From the NCBI GenBank assembly GCA_002844335.1, contig CP019154.1:2480001-2544000 (forward strand): 64,000 bases of DNA. The letters run 5' to 3'. A program made the translations under genes and the position numbers. Positions 50,427-59,280 of this stretch are shown here, one piece after another; positions within the stretch are counted from its first letter, which is position 1; each line of letters opens with the position of its first letter. This DNA comes from Haloarcula taiwanensis (GTDB lineage Archaea; Halobacteriota; Halobacteria; Halobacteriales; Haloarculaceae). Under the pieces are notes generated by a model. That model worked only from the letters and a program-made list of their open reading frames with translations. It had not been told where the DNA came from and did not search any database.

Positions 50427-51125
50427 TTATTCGGCGTACGTCGGTCGTTCGGCGTATTCGATTGGGTCCCGTTCGCCGATGCGCTGGAAAGCTTCGAGTC
50501 GGAACGCACAGGCGTCACACGTCCCACAGGCCGGTTCGTCGTCCCGGTAGCAACTCCATGTGTCCTCGTAGGGGACGCCGAGTTCGACGCCGCGCTCGGC
50601 GATGTCTGTCTTGGACCACTCGACGAACGGCGCGACGAGGTCGATGTCCGTCTCGGGCTTCGTGCCGGCGTCGATGACGCCCTGGAAGGCGTCGAAGAAG
50701 GCGGGCCGGCAGTCCGGGTACCCCGAGAAGTCCTCGCTGTGTGCGCCGATGAAGACAGCCCCGCAGTCGTTGGCTTCGGCGTAGGAGACCGCCATCGACA
50801 GCAGGTTCGCGTTACGGAACGGGACGTAGGAACTCGGAATCTCGTCGCTGTCGGTGTCGGCGTCGGCCACGGCCATCGAGTCGTCGGTCAGCGACGACGC
50901 GCCGATCTGGGTGAGGTGCTCGGTCTCGACGTGGAGGAAGTCCGCCGCGTCGACGTGGTCGGCCAGCGCGCTGGCGCACTCGTACTCCCGGTCTTCGGTG
51001 TTTTGCCCGTAGCTGGTGTGCAGCAGGTACAGGTCGTCGTAGCCGCGGGTCTGTGCTTCGTACGCCGCCGTGGCGCTGTCCATGCCGCCGGAGGCGAGCA
51101 CGACAGCGCGGGTGTCGTTAGTCAT
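50427..51125 (-). CDS. queC: 7-cyano-7-deazaguanine synthase QueC
   Basis: 232 residues. The PP-loop ATP motif is VVLASGGMDSATAAYEA; FVPFRN and FIGAHSEDFSGYPDCRPAFF belong to the substrate site; the zinc motif is WSCYRDDEPACGTCDACAFR with four Cys. It turns CDG into preQ0 using ATP and ammonia; in archaea preQ0 goes to archaeosine in tRNA. Last gene of queD-queE-queC, 21 nt after queE. Confidence 0.96.
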   Translation of the reverse strand: MTNDTRAVVLASGGMDSATAAYEAQTRGYDDLYLLHTSYGQNTEDREYECASALADHVDAADFLHVETEHLTQIGASSLTDDSMAVADADTDSDEIPSSYVPFRNANLLSMAVSYAEANDCGAVFIGAHSEDFSGYPDCRPAFFDAFQGVIDAGTKPETDIDLVAPFVEWSKTDIAERGVELGVPYEDTWSCYRDDEPACGTCDACAFRLEAFQRIGERDPIEYAERPTYAE

Positions 51126-51146
51126 GCTAAGTGGTATCGCAGGCAG

Positions 51147-51929
51147 TTACGTTCCCGGTGCGTCGTTCCAGAGGTCGACGTGGAGCCGCGGCGTGTACCG
51201 ATAGCCGTACTCCAGTGCGAGGTCCGCGACTGTCTCCCGGGTCGATTCGAGCTGGTCGCGCGTCTGTCCTTCCGGCATCAGCAACACGTCGTCGTCATCC
51301 ACGCGTGCGGACGCGGCGTCGCGGAGTCGGTCGATGAGGCGCTCGATCTCGGCCATGTCCTCGCGGCCGGTGACGACGAACTTCAGTTGCGTGTCGTAGC
51401 TTTCGACGAGTTCGGCCAGCGTCGGCACGTCGAGTCGCCGGTCCTCGTGGCGGTCCGCCCACTCGCCGTCGCCGTCGGGGTCGCGGTCGGCCGTCGGCGT
51501 ACTGGAGGCCAGTTTCGGGCTGACGCTGGCAAGGTCGATAGGGGCGTCCGGGACGACGGTTCCGTTAGTCTCGACCGTCGTGTGATACCCGCGGTCGGCC
51601 AGCCGCGCCAGCAGGGTCTCGCTCGAATCGTGAATCAGCGGCTCGCCGCCGGTGAGGACGACGTGGTCGGCGTCGTACTCGTCGATAGCCGCGACCACGT
51701 CGCCGACGGTGAACCAGTCGTGGGTCGGCTCCCAGGAGGTGTGATAGGAGTCACAGAACCAGCACCGCAGATTACAGCCGCTGGTTCGAACGAACACGCT
51801 CGGGACGCCGGCCAGTCGGCCCTCGCCCTGAAGCGACTGGAACAGTTCGTTGATAGGGAGGTCGCCCGTCTCCGCGTCGGCGTCGGTCCCCTCGATGTCG
51901 ACCCCGGGCGTGTCGTTTGCGACCGGCAT
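51147..51929 (-). CDS. queE: 7-carboxy-7-deazaguanine synthase QueE
   Basis: 260 residues. The radical-SAM Cys triad is in SGCNLRCWFC (C-x3-C-x2-C), followed by DSYHTSW, which is characteristic of QueE. VLTGGEPLIH binds SAM, then TVETNGTV and LASVSPKLASS. It makes CDG from 6-carboxytetrahydropterin with radical chemistry. The start codon shares one base with the queD stop (TGATG), so coupling is likely. An N-terminal Asp/Glu tail of about 25 residues is a haloarchaeal addition. Confidence 0.95.
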   Translation of the reverse strand: MPVANDTPGVDIEGTDADAETGDLPINELFQSLQGEGRLAGVPSVFVRTSGCNLRCWFCDSYHTSWEPTHDWFTVGDVVAAIDEYDADHVVLTGGEPLIHDSSETLLARLADRGYHTTVETNGTVVPDAPIDLASVSPKLASSTPTADRDPDGDGEWADRHEDRRLDVPTLAELVESYDTQLKFVVTGREDMAEIERLIDRLRDAASARVDDDDVLLMPEGQTRDQLESTRETVADLALEYGYRYTPRLHVDLWNDAPGT

Positions 51930-52378
51930 CAGCGGATACAGAGTTCGCTGGTCTCCCGGACGGAGACGGCGACGTCCGACACCGTCTCCGGGAGGCGGTC
52001 GGCGAGGCGCTGTTCCAGTATCGCGGCCATGACCTCGGCCGTCGGCGGGTGGTCGAGGACGACCACGGCATCGCCATCGCCGCTGGCGTCGAAGGCTTCG
52101 ACCAGCGGGTCACCGGCCTCGAGCAGGAAGCGGTGGTCCCACTCGTCGACCACGTCCGTGATGTCTCCCTTATCCACGACCCACCCTTCGTCGGTGAGTT
52201 CACCGGTGACACGGACCGTTATTTCGTAGTTGTGTCCGTGCGGGCGCGAGCATTTCCCGTCGTGATGTAGCAATCGATGGCCCGCAGAGATACGGAGCGG
52301 CCGATCACCGCCGACGACGAGGTTCCGTTCGCCAGCGTCGGCGAGCGTGTCATCGGCCTTCGATAGTCCCTGAGACAT
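51929..52378 (-). CDS. queD: 6-carboxytetrahydropterin synthase QueD
   Basis: 149 residues. ISAGHRLLHHDGKCSRPHGHNYEI contains the zinc ligands (H, then H-x-H) and the catalytic Cys between them, the core of the 6-pyruvoyltetrahydropterin synthase fold (shown here in parts for length). VVDKGDIT and DHRFLLEAGDPL follow, and the C-terminal ETSELCIR is close to the usual E-T motif. It makes 6-carboxytetrahydropterin from dihydroneopterin triphosphate. First gene of the archaeosine precursor operon; the GTP cyclohydrolase step is not nearby. Confidence 0.93.
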   Translation of the reverse strand: MSQGLSKADDTLADAGERNLVVGGDRPLRISAGHRLLHHDGKCSRPHGHNYEITVRVTGELTDEGWVVDKGDITDVVDEWDHRFLLEAGDPLVEAFDASGDGDAVVVLDHPPTAEVMAAILEQRLADRLPETVSDVAVSVRETSELCIR

Positions 52379-52592
52379 ACCACGGTATTATCGGTCGGTG
52401 GCTTAACTCTCACGGGAGCTGGCTAGCCAGTGCCTCGGTAACACAGAACTGAGACGAGCGGGGGCGAGTCGTCACTGTCCGACAGTAGGTGCGCAGTGGA
52501 GACACCCCTCGGGAACGAACGGACAGCGTTCACCGTGGGACGGCGCTCGACGACCATCGAAGACCGCGCTACGTGTTAGTGGGAGTGGCAAG

Positions 52593-52883
52593 TCACTCGG
52601 AGAGTGAATCGTCGGCGACGGCCGCAAGTCGTCGGTTCATCGCTCGGAGATACTCGGCGGCAGCGTCGGGATGGCCGTCATCTAGCGCCGTGTGTACCTG
52701 CTCGCAGCCGTGGAGCAACTGCGAGCGCAACTCACACTCCGGGAGCTTGTGCTGGCTGACCGTCTCGGCTGTCGCAACTGCCTGTCGAGCCGTATCGAAC
52801 TCCGCGCCGCTGATCGCCGTCTCGCCCTCTTCAGCGAGTTGTGTCAGCACCGCGTGTACGTCGCTGGGCAGGTCACTGGACAC
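52593..52883 (-). CDS. Small helical haloarchaeal protein, unknown function
   Basis: 96 residues, all-helical by pattern: VHAVLTQLAEEGETAISGAEF, TARQAVATAETVSQH, LRSQLLHGCEQVHTALDDGHPDAAAEYLRAMNRRLAAV. The arrangement of three helices resembles a small antiparallel bundle of the type found in many haloarchaeal proteins next to signalling genes. Two Cys, no obvious metal site. Flanked by gaps of about 210 and 250 nt without other genes that I can see. No function assignable. Confidence 0.6.
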   Translation of the reverse strand: MSSDLPSDVHAVLTQLAEEGETAISGAEFDTARQAVATAETVSQHKLPECELRSQLLHGCEQVHTALDDGHPDAAAEYLRAMNRRLAAVADDSLSE

Positions 52884-53129
52884 AAACGCTGTTAGGCACG
52901 CACAGTGATAACGGCCGTGTTAGATGTCCAGCGGGGACCCGAGGCGCAAGCCCGGACAGCACCTGTGGTACCCTCGCCGTGCGGACGCCTGTGGGTGGGC
53001 GGGCTGTGGCCGGCAGTGATCTCGGAACACAGCGGTCGAAAGCGATGGACGGGAGTCCCATCTCACAGGCGACTATCGTTCGCGGATATCGGCGTAAGGG
53101 ATAGGTCACTGCAGCCCACAGGGTTGGGT

Positions 53130-53819
53130 GTGACACGACGTGCCGTCGAACGGGAGTTCGAGCGTTACCTCTCGCAGTTCGTCGACGAGACGTACGCGGC
53201 GTTCGATGTGGCAGCCGTGCTTCGCGGGTCAAACGGGAGCGGCGGCCGCGTTGCGGGCAAACTGCTGAACAACAGCCGCCCGCTGGAACGACACGTTATC
53301 CGGCCGAAACTCCAGTCCTACCAGCAGCAGATACTCGACCAGCTGGAGCCGGTGCTGGATTACGCTGCCACCGACGCGGCGTTCGACGCCTACGCTGACG
53401 ACGTGCTGGCCCGCGATATCTACTGGAACGCGCTCCGTGACACTGTCCGTGGCGACCGACGAGACCAGATTCGGGAGCGGCTGCTGGCCCGCCAGCAGTC
53501 GTTTGGAGACGACCTCGCGCCGCTGGTCGCCGCCGACAGCGACGACTTCTGGACGGCTGTCACTGATACATATGACCAGGAGACGGCGACGGATATCGTT
53601 CAGACGCACTTCGAGTTTTCCGTTCCGCTGCGGGAGGACCAGAACGCCTTCGCCTTCGAACTCAGCATCGACCCCGGCGAGGTGCTGGGCGGTCTCGCAC
53701 GGGCCCTGCCCACGCTCAACGTCGAATTCACCGACGAGGCGTTGCGGTCGATGCGCCACGCTGAACAGCAGGTCATTCCGTCGGCGAAGGCTGACGTAGC
53801 GCAGGCGTACGACTCATAG
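53130..53819 (+). CDS. Conserved protein of unknown function
   Basis: 229 residues from GTG 53130, chosen because VTRRAVEREFERYLSQFVDETYAAF begins a clear helix; the in-frame region before it has no protein character. Mostly helical and charged (NNSRPLERHVIRPKLQSYQQQILDQLEPVLDYA, RGDRRDQIRERLLARQQSF), with a beta-rich part near 165-205 (VQTHFEFSVPLREDQNAFAF, then ELSIDPGEVLGG). No membrane segment. I do not recognise the family. It is followed by 451 bp without a defensible gene. Confidence 0.6.
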   Translation: MTRRAVEREFERYLSQFVDETYAAFDVAAVLRGSNGSGGRVAGKLLNNSRPLERHVIRPKLQSYQQQILDQLEPVLDYAATDAAFDAYADDVLARDIYWNALRDTVRGDRRDQIRERLLARQQSFGDDLAPLVAADSDDFWTAVTDTYDQETATDIVQTHFEFSVPLREDQNAFAFELSIDPGEVLGGLARALPTLNVEFTDEALRSMRHAEQQVIPSAKADVAQAYDS

Positions 53820-54270
53820 AGTGGCCCTGCCGCTACGTGCCGCTTTGCTCAGTCTGCGTTACCAGTCGGTGTTTGGAGTAGTATGTCCGAAAGTGGACAC
53901 AGCGGCCGTCTTGGCACGTGGACGGCCGTTGTGTCAGGTATTGGTGTTGGTGTTGACTGACGACGGCAGGTGTGGTTACTCACGTCGACTCGGCCTCGGA
54001 CTCCGCGAGGCCGATAGAGCATGGGAGCTTGGCAGCGAACGCCGGTAACGGCGTTCACATACGGGCTACAGTACGTAGACCAATCAACCTGCCATCGGTT
54101 TCCATGTCCCCATATGGTAAATAACCTACGGAATATGTTACTTCTATACCGAGTAAATCATTATAATCCATCGTCAGACACCAGGACTGCCGAACACGAG
54201 AGGGGTCCGATATACTAGAAATCTGGTATGTATCCGCCGCCAGTCGCGGAGACCACCGCGGCAGTGGGTC
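53820..54270. other. 451-bp gene-free, partly AT-rich region
   Basis: The right half (54060-54220) is AT-rich (TATGGTAAATAACC, ATTATAATCC), unlike its surroundings. At 53882 a 25-codon frame (MSESGHSGRLGTWTAVVSGI then stop) resembles the start of a haloarchaeal amino-acid permease and could be a decayed gene end. No hairpin or repeat of note. The M28 peptidase is transcribed into this region from the right. Confidence 0.4.
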
Positions 54271-55599
54271 TCAGTCGTCGAAGGGCCAGTCGCCCGTAAT
54301 CCGCATCCCCTCGGCGAGGTCCTGCGATTCGAGGGCGGCAGCTATCTCCGCGGGGTCCTTGCGGTCGGCGCGCACCGAGCCGTCGGCGAGCGTCACGGCG
54401 AGTTCGGTCAGCAGGACGGCCTGCTCGCGGAACGTCCGGGATTCCAGTTTGTCCAGCGTGTCGGCGTGGGTGTGGCCCCAGCCGCGGCCCTCGCCGCCGG
54501 TTTCGCTGGTCACGTGGTAGCCGGGGACGCCGCGCCGGACAAACGGCCAGTGGTCGCTGTGGGGACCCTGCTCCGGCGTGAGCGAGATGGGGTGGTCGAA
54601 ACGGTCGGCCACGTCCTCGGCGGCGGCCGCGAGCGCGTCGAACCCGTGGGTGAAACACTTCAGCGTCCGGCCCTGGACGACGCCGTCCAGATTGAGCACG
54701 GCCGTCACGTCGTCGGGGGCCACGTGGGCGGCCAGCCGGTTCGAGCCGACGAGTCCGACCTCCTCCGCGCCGAAGGTGACGAACTCCACGCGCGTCGCCA
54801 GTTCGTGCTCGCGGCCGGCCAGCGCCCGCGCGAGTTCGACGACCATCGCCGTCCCCGCGCCGTTGTCCATCGCGCCCTCCGCGATGTCGTGGGCGTCGAC
54901 ATGACTGGTCACCAGCAGTCGTTCGTCCGTGTCCGGTCCGAGTTCGGCGTGAACGTTCTGACTCGTCGCAGCGGGCGTCTCGCAGTCGACGCTAAGGGCG
55001 ACATCATCACCGGCGTAGCGGCGACCCAGTCGCGCGCCCGTCTCGCTGGCGACGCCGACTGCCGGAATCTCGCCGATGGGGGTCTCAGCCGTGCCGACGC
55101 TCCCGGTCGGTGGCAGCACGCCTTCGACGTGGTTGCGGTAGATGAACCCCGCCGCCCCGGCCTCGACGGCGAGGTAGTACTTCTCCCGCCGGTGGATATA
55201 CCGGTCGTACCAGTCGGGCACGTCAGAGCGGGCCAGCACTATCTGGCCCTCACAGTCAGCGTCCTCGAAATCCTCCGGGAGGCCGTGGCCGACGTCGACC
55301 AGTTCGCCGGTCACTTCGCTGGACGGCGACCGCGGGAGGGCGATGCATTCGTGCGCCTGTGTCGCGACCGGTGACCCATCGACGTGGACGGCGCTGTCGC
55401 CCCGCTCCCAGCCCTGTATCTCGAACTCGGAGAGTCGAGCGTCGCGGGCGTACGCCGCCAGCGCGTCTCGGGTCGCTTCGGCAGCCCTCCGTTCGCCGTC
55501 ACTGCCGGCCATCCGGTTCCCGATGTCGACCAGCCTCTCCAGGTGGTCCCACCCGACCGTGCTGGTGAAGGTCTCGCCTATCCAGTCAGTGTCGTCCAT
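54271..55599 (-). CDS. M28 family zinc metallopeptidase
   Basis: 442 residues. The di-zinc site of M28 is readable in order: VTSHVDAHDIAEGAMDNGAG (His, then bridging Asp), FVTFGAEEVGLVGSN (Glu-Glu), LNLDGVVQG (Asp) and WGHTHADTLDKL (His). A protease-associated-like insert (HGLPEDFEDADCEGQIVLARSD, AGAAGFIYRN) occupies residues 95-165. No signal peptide, so an intracellular aminopeptidase or carboxypeptidase rather than secreted. Complete; substrate unknown. Confidence 0.92.
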   Translation of the reverse strand: MDDTDWIGETFTSTVGWDHLERLVDIGNRMAGSDGERRAAEATRDALAAYARDARLSEFEIQGWERGDSAVHVDGSPVATQAHECIALPRSPSSEVTGELVDVGHGLPEDFEDADCEGQIVLARSDVPDWYDRYIHRREKYYLAVEAGAAGFIYRNHVEGVLPPTGSVGTAETPIGEIPAVGVASETGARLGRRYAGDDVALSVDCETPAATSQNVHAELGPDTDERLLVTSHVDAHDIAEGAMDNGAGTAMVVELARALAGREHELATRVEFVTFGAEEVGLVGSNRLAAHVAPDDVTAVLNLDGVVQGRTLKCFTHGFDALAAAAEDVADRFDHPISLTPEQGPHSDHWPFVRRGVPGYHVTSETGGEGRGWGHTHADTLDKLESRTFREQAVLLTELAVTLADGSVRADRKDPAEIAAALESQDLAEGMRITGDWPFDD

Positions 55600-55656
55600 A
55601 CCTCTCGGTGGGGTCGTGCCGGGTTTGAAGGTAGGGGTCGGCGGCCGGCGCGGCGA

Positions 55657-55989
55657 TTACCGGGGCGCGAGCGGACCGAACCGGCTGGCGACTCCGTACC
55701 CCAGGACAGCCAGCGCGGTGCCGACGAGGCCGAACAGGAGCAGGGAGAGGAGAAACTCCAGCGGCGTGACGGCGACCGCCGGCTGGTCCAGCAGGCGGCG
55801 GTACGCCGAAAGGAGCCCGCTCCCGAAGACGGCGGCGGCGAGGAACCCGCCGAAACTGGCGACGCCGACGGTCGCGGCGGCGACCGCGCGATACCGGCTG
55901 GACAGGTCGCGTCGCCCGGCGTCGGCATACACCAGCGCGACCGCGACCGGTGACACGAACAGGGCAGCGAGCACCGGGAGGAGGGTCAT
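55657..55989 (-). CDS. Three-helix membrane protein, unknown function
   Basis: 110 residues with three hydrophobic segments: 1-21 (MTLLPVLAALFVSPVAVALVY), 36-58 (AAATVGVASFGGFLAAAVFG) and 76-100 (PLEFLLSLLLFGLVGTALAVLGY). The loop YADAGRRDLSSRYRAVA is basic and so probably inside. No family recognised. It lies between the M28 gene (same strand, 57 nt downstream) and the alcohol dehydrogenase (divergent). Confidence 0.6.
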   Translation of the reverse strand: MTLLPVLAALFVSPVAVALVYADAGRRDLSSRYRAVAAATVGVASFGGFLAAAVFGSGLLSAYRRLLDQPAVAVTPLEFLLSLLLFGLVGTALAVLGYGVASRFGPLAPR

Positions 55990-56076
55990 GTCCGGATATC
56001 GCTGGTCCGAGTCATAAAGTCACTCCCGAGCGACGGCGGCCTCCGGTATTTTGTCCGGAGCGCGCGAAGCAGACCT

Positions 56077-57144
56077 ATGCGCGCCGCAGTGCTTGAGGCG
56101 TACGACGAACCGCTGGCAGTCCGGGACCGCGATCCGCCGACCCCGGACCCGGACGGGGCCGTCGTCGCGGTCGAGGCGTGTGGCATCTGTCGGAGCGACT
56201 GGCACGCCTGGCAGGGCCACGGCGACTGGGCCGACGACGACGTGCCGATAGGACAGGTGCTGGGCCACGAACCGGCGGGCCGCGTCGTCGAGACGGGCGA
56301 CCGGGTGACGACAGTGTCGGCCGGCGACCGCGTCGTCGTGCCGTTCAACCTCGGCGACGGGACCTGTGGCTACTGCCGAAACGGTCACGGCAACGTCTGT
56401 ACGGGCGGGTGGGCGCTGGGCTTCGAGTCCGACGTTCCGGGCGCGTTCGCCGAGCGAGTCGCCGTCCCGCAGGCCGACTACAACCTCGTGGGGCTGCCCG
56501 ACAGCGTTGATTTCGACGCCGCGGCAGCGCTGGGCTGTCGGTACGTCACGGCCTTTCACGCGCTGGCACATCGGGCTGACATCGCCGCCGGGGACCGCGT
56601 CGCGGTGCATGGCTGTGGCGGCCTCGGGCTGGCGGCCGTCCAGATCGCGTCGGCGCTGGGTGCGAGCGTCATCGCCGTCGACATCCGCGAGGACCCGCTG
56701 GCGATGGCCCGTGATGTGGGTGCGACCGCTGTCGTTGACGCCAGCGCTGTGGCAGACGTGCCAGCGGCCATCGAGGCCGAAACCGACGGCGGCGCGGAGG
56801 TGTCCGTCGACGCGCTGGGCCGGGCCGAGACCTGTCGGAACAGCGTTCGATGCCTCCGACCACGAGGAACGCACGTTCAGGTCGGGCTGACGACCGATGC
56901 TGAACGCGGCGAGGTGGCGCTGCCGACCGACTGGATCACCCGCTGGGATATCGACGTGCTCGGCTCACGCGGGATGCCGCCGTCGCGGTACGACGAACTC
57001 CTCCGTCTGGTCGCTGACGGGACGCTCAATCCCGGCGCACTCGTCACCCGCCGGGTGGCACTAGAGGAAGTTTCGGAGCGGCTGGCCGCGATGACAGACT
57101 ACGGGACCGACGGTATCGAACTGGTAACGGAGTTCGGCCGGTAG
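56077..57144 (+). CDS. Zinc-dependent alcohol dehydrogenase (MDR superfamily)
   Basis: 355 residues. The catalytic zinc site is CGICRSDWHAWQG with GHEPAGRVVE downstream. The lobe for the structural zinc reads D-x2-C-x2-C-x7-C (GDGTCGYCRNGHGNVC), with Asp in place of the usual first Cys. The Rossmann loop is VHGCGGLGLAAVQIASALGA followed by VIAVDIRED; the Asp after the strand favours NAD. A substrate-side block VDALGRAETCRNSVRCLR follows. It should oxidise or reduce an alcohol/aldehyde; which one is not readable. Confidence 0.88.
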   Translation: MRAAVLEAYDEPLAVRDRDPPTPDPDGAVVAVEACGICRSDWHAWQGHGDWADDDVPIGQVLGHEPAGRVVETGDRVTTVSAGDRVVVPFNLGDGTCGYCRNGHGNVCTGGWALGFESDVPGAFAERVAVPQADYNLVGLPDSVDFDAAAALGCRYVTAFHALAHRADIAAGDRVAVHGCGGLGLAAVQIASALGASVIAVDIREDPLAMARDVGATAVVDASAVADVPAAIEAETDGGAEVSVDALGRAETCRNSVRCLRPRGTHVQVGLTTDAERGEVALPTDWITRWDIDVLGSRGMPPSRYDELLRLVADGTLNPGALVTRRVALEEVSERLAAMTDYGTDGIELVTEFGR

Positions 57145-57182
57145 CGGGTACGCTTTTAGCGCTTCAGCTTGACACCCCAAGC

Positions 57183-57419
57183 ATGTCCAACATACTGCGT
57201 GACGCTGTCGTCGACCCAGCCCGGGACGCGCTCCCGTTTCTGGTCATCACCGTCCTGTGGGTTATCGTGATGCTCGTCCTCTACGGCCTCTTTCTGGTCA
57301 CCAAGCCGAGCGATATCACGTACGACGCCTGGGTCCACGCGACGGTGTTCGTCGTCCCGGCCATCGGGTTCTTGGGACAGGTACTCCAGCAAGCGCTGTC
57401 GGGTCACCACCGGACCTGA
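57183..57419 (+). CDS. Two-helix small membrane protein, unknown function
   Basis: 78 residues. Segments near 16-42 (ALPFLVITVLWVIVMLVLYGLFLV) and 52-70 (AWVHATVFVVPAIGFLGQVL), joined by a polar loop (TKPSDITYD), ending with a basic tail (GHHRT). No motif recognised. It starts 38 nt after the alcohol dehydrogenase and could be co-transcribed. Convergent with the ferredoxin gene. Confidence 0.6.
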   Translation: MSNILRDAVVDPARDALPFLVITVLWVIVMLVLYGLFLVTKPSDITYDAWVHATVFVVPAIGFLGQVLQQALSGHHRT

Positions 57420-57430
57420 CCGGCTCCCCG

Positions 57431-57748
57431 TCACTTCCAGGGGTTCGGGACCAGTTCGGCCTGCACCGTCGCGCCGACGGCGAGATGCGTGTCGGTTGTC
57501 GGCTCGGCGATACAGAGCAGGACGTAGCCGTCCGCAAGCTGTCGGTCCTTGAGTGCCCGCGGCGAGCGGTGATGCACCACGTCACCGGACAGCAGCCGAG
57601 CGGTACAGGTCCCGCACGCACCGGTTCGACAGCCGAACGGCAGTCCGATATCCGCGGCCGCCGCGGCATCGAGTATCGTCTTGCCGTCCGGGACGAAAAT
57701 CGTCTCCGTCCGGTCGCTGTCCCGCCAGTCCAGCTGGACCTCGGACAT
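57431..57748 (-). CDS. Plant-type [2Fe-2S] ferredoxin
   Basis: 105 residues from ATG 57748. The cluster motif is GCRTGACGTCTARLLSG (C-x4-C-x2-C), with the fourth Cys in YVLLCIAEP. TIFVPDGKTILDAAAAADI is the beta-grasp front half. Unlike the well-known halobacterial ferredoxins it has no large acidic N-terminal insert. It starts 22 nt after the SBP56-like gene on the same strand, suggesting it serves that protein as electron carrier. The frame remains open upstream into that gene. Confidence 0.88.
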   Translation of the reverse strand: MSEVQLDWRDSDRTETIFVPDGKTILDAAAAADIGLPFGCRTGACGTCTARLLSGDVVHHRSPRALKDRQLADGYVLLCIAEPTTDTHLAVGATVQAELVPNPWK

Positions 57749-57770
57749 CAGCTGCCCACCCGCACCGCCG

Positions 57771-59168
57771 TCATTGCCACACGTCGCTGGTACAGTCTCC
57801 GTCGGGCCACCGAATCTCGTGGGCACGAGCAGGGCCTTCGGGCAGGTCGCCGAAGTCCACGAGGAAGTCCCGGTCCAGCGACATTGTCCCCGTCCGCGGA
57901 TCCACATCGGCTTTGAGCATTACCGAGCCGGTCTCGGCCTCCTCGGGGAAGAACTGGTTATCCCACGACGAAAACAGCGAGGTCGTCCAGTACAGCCGCT
58001 CGCCGTCGAGTGAGAGCTGAAGCATCTGCGGACCCGCGACGATGTCACGGCCCTGTACCTGCTGAATGTCGCCGAAGTAGCCACCGATAGAGATCGAATC
58101 GGCCTTCCGGGGGTTCGACGGGTCCGAGATGTCGTACATCCACACCTCGCCGTGGAGCCAGTTCGACCCGAAGAGGTAGCGGTCGTCCATCGAGATGAGG
58201 ATGTCCGTTACCAGTGCTGGCACCGGCATGTCCCACCCCTCGTGTTCACGGTCGTCGAACTCGATGACTGGTTCGGCATGATACTCACCGTTCGATTCGT
58301 GGAAGTGGATGATATTCGAGGATAGCGCCGCGCCGACGTAGCCGTGCGTGCTCTCGGGTGTGTGGAGAAAGCGGGCTTCGAGCGGAATCAGACCGTCCTC
58401 GCCGAGGTCGATGGTCTGTTCGACGGTGCCAGCCTCCCAGTCCCAGAAATTGAGATGCTGGCCGTATTTGCCGTCCTCAACGTCCTCTAAGTCGAACCCA
58501 GGGTAGTAGGTTTTCGGGGCCGCCCACTCCGTCGACAGCATCACGTTCTGGCGGGGCTGATACCAGTAGTCGTAGTTCATCTCTATCTCGCCGGGCGGGT
58601 CCCACCGACCCTGCACCTCGAAGTCGTCGTTCAGTTCCAGAAAGCCGCCGGGGAGGTCGCCGTCGGCGTCGCCCAGCATGGAGATAAGGATCTCACCGTC
58701 GGGGATGCAGTGGACGGTGTGGGGCGCGGAGAGGTCGTGGTCGTACACCGTTTCCGGTTCAATGACTTTCGTCAGTTCAGGGTCGCGTCGCTCCTTGGTG
58801 TCGACGATGTGAATTCGAGATGACCGCTGGCCGGGAATGACGAGATGCCGGCGCTCCAGTCCGTCCATGTGGCACGATGAGGAGCAGGCGTTCCACCCGA
58901 AATGGTGGAGTTCGTCGCCCTTGTTCGGCATTTTGACTCGATTGATTATTTCGCTGTAGGTGTCCGAGTCAGGGTCGACATCGACGACAGCCAGAAAGTC
59001 CGGCGCGTCGACGTCCTGACCCACGTGCAGCCCCATCACGTAGGCGGTCCGTTCGCGCTCGGCCTCCTCAATGGCCGCCTGCGGAGTGGCATAGCCCGGC
59101 CCCTCGTGGTCGTGATGCTCGTGATGGTCGTGTGTCTCGCTCTCTGACGGCTGTTCGGCGTCACTCAT
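57771..59168 (-). CDS. Selenium-binding protein 56 / methanethiol oxidase-like protein
   Basis: 465 residues. After a His/Glu tail (HDHHEHHDHEGPGYATP) the SBP56 propeller begins: YVMGLHVGQDVDAPDFLAVV, then HHFGWNACSSSCHMDG with the Cys pair that in animal SBP56 is C-S-S-C (one extra Ser here). HDLSAPHTVHCIPDGEILIS and the C-terminal WTTSLFSSWDNQFFPE are family blocks. Bacterial and human relatives are copper-dependent methanethiol oxidases making formaldehyde, H2S and peroxide. The His-rich start suggests metal handling. Upstream of ferredoxin. Confidence 0.88.
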   Translation of the reverse strand: MSDAEQPSESETHDHHEHHDHEGPGYATPQAAIEEAERERTAYVMGLHVGQDVDAPDFLAVVDVDPDSDTYSEIINRVKMPNKGDELHHFGWNACSSSCHMDGLERRHLVIPGQRSSRIHIVDTKERRDPELTKVIEPETVYDHDLSAPHTVHCIPDGEILISMLGDADGDLPGGFLELNDDFEVQGRWDPPGEIEMNYDYWYQPRQNVMLSTEWAAPKTYYPGFDLEDVEDGKYGQHLNFWDWEAGTVEQTIDLGEDGLIPLEARFLHTPESTHGYVGAALSSNIIHFHESNGEYHAEPVIEFDDREHEGWDMPVPALVTDILISMDDRYLFGSNWLHGEVWMYDISDPSNPRKADSISIGGYFGDIQQVQGRDIVAGPQMLQLSLDGERLYWTTSLFSSWDNQFFPEEAETGSVMLKADVDPRTGTMSLDRDFLVDFGDLPEGPARAHEIRWPDGDCTSDVWQ

Positions 59169-59280
59169 GCTTGTTAGTTACATACACATTACATTTTAGC
59201 AACGTGTTCCGGATGAAACGGCCGCTACATGCGGCGTGGTAATGGCAGCGTCCGGCGCGATGCACGGGCCACCGTCGGCT

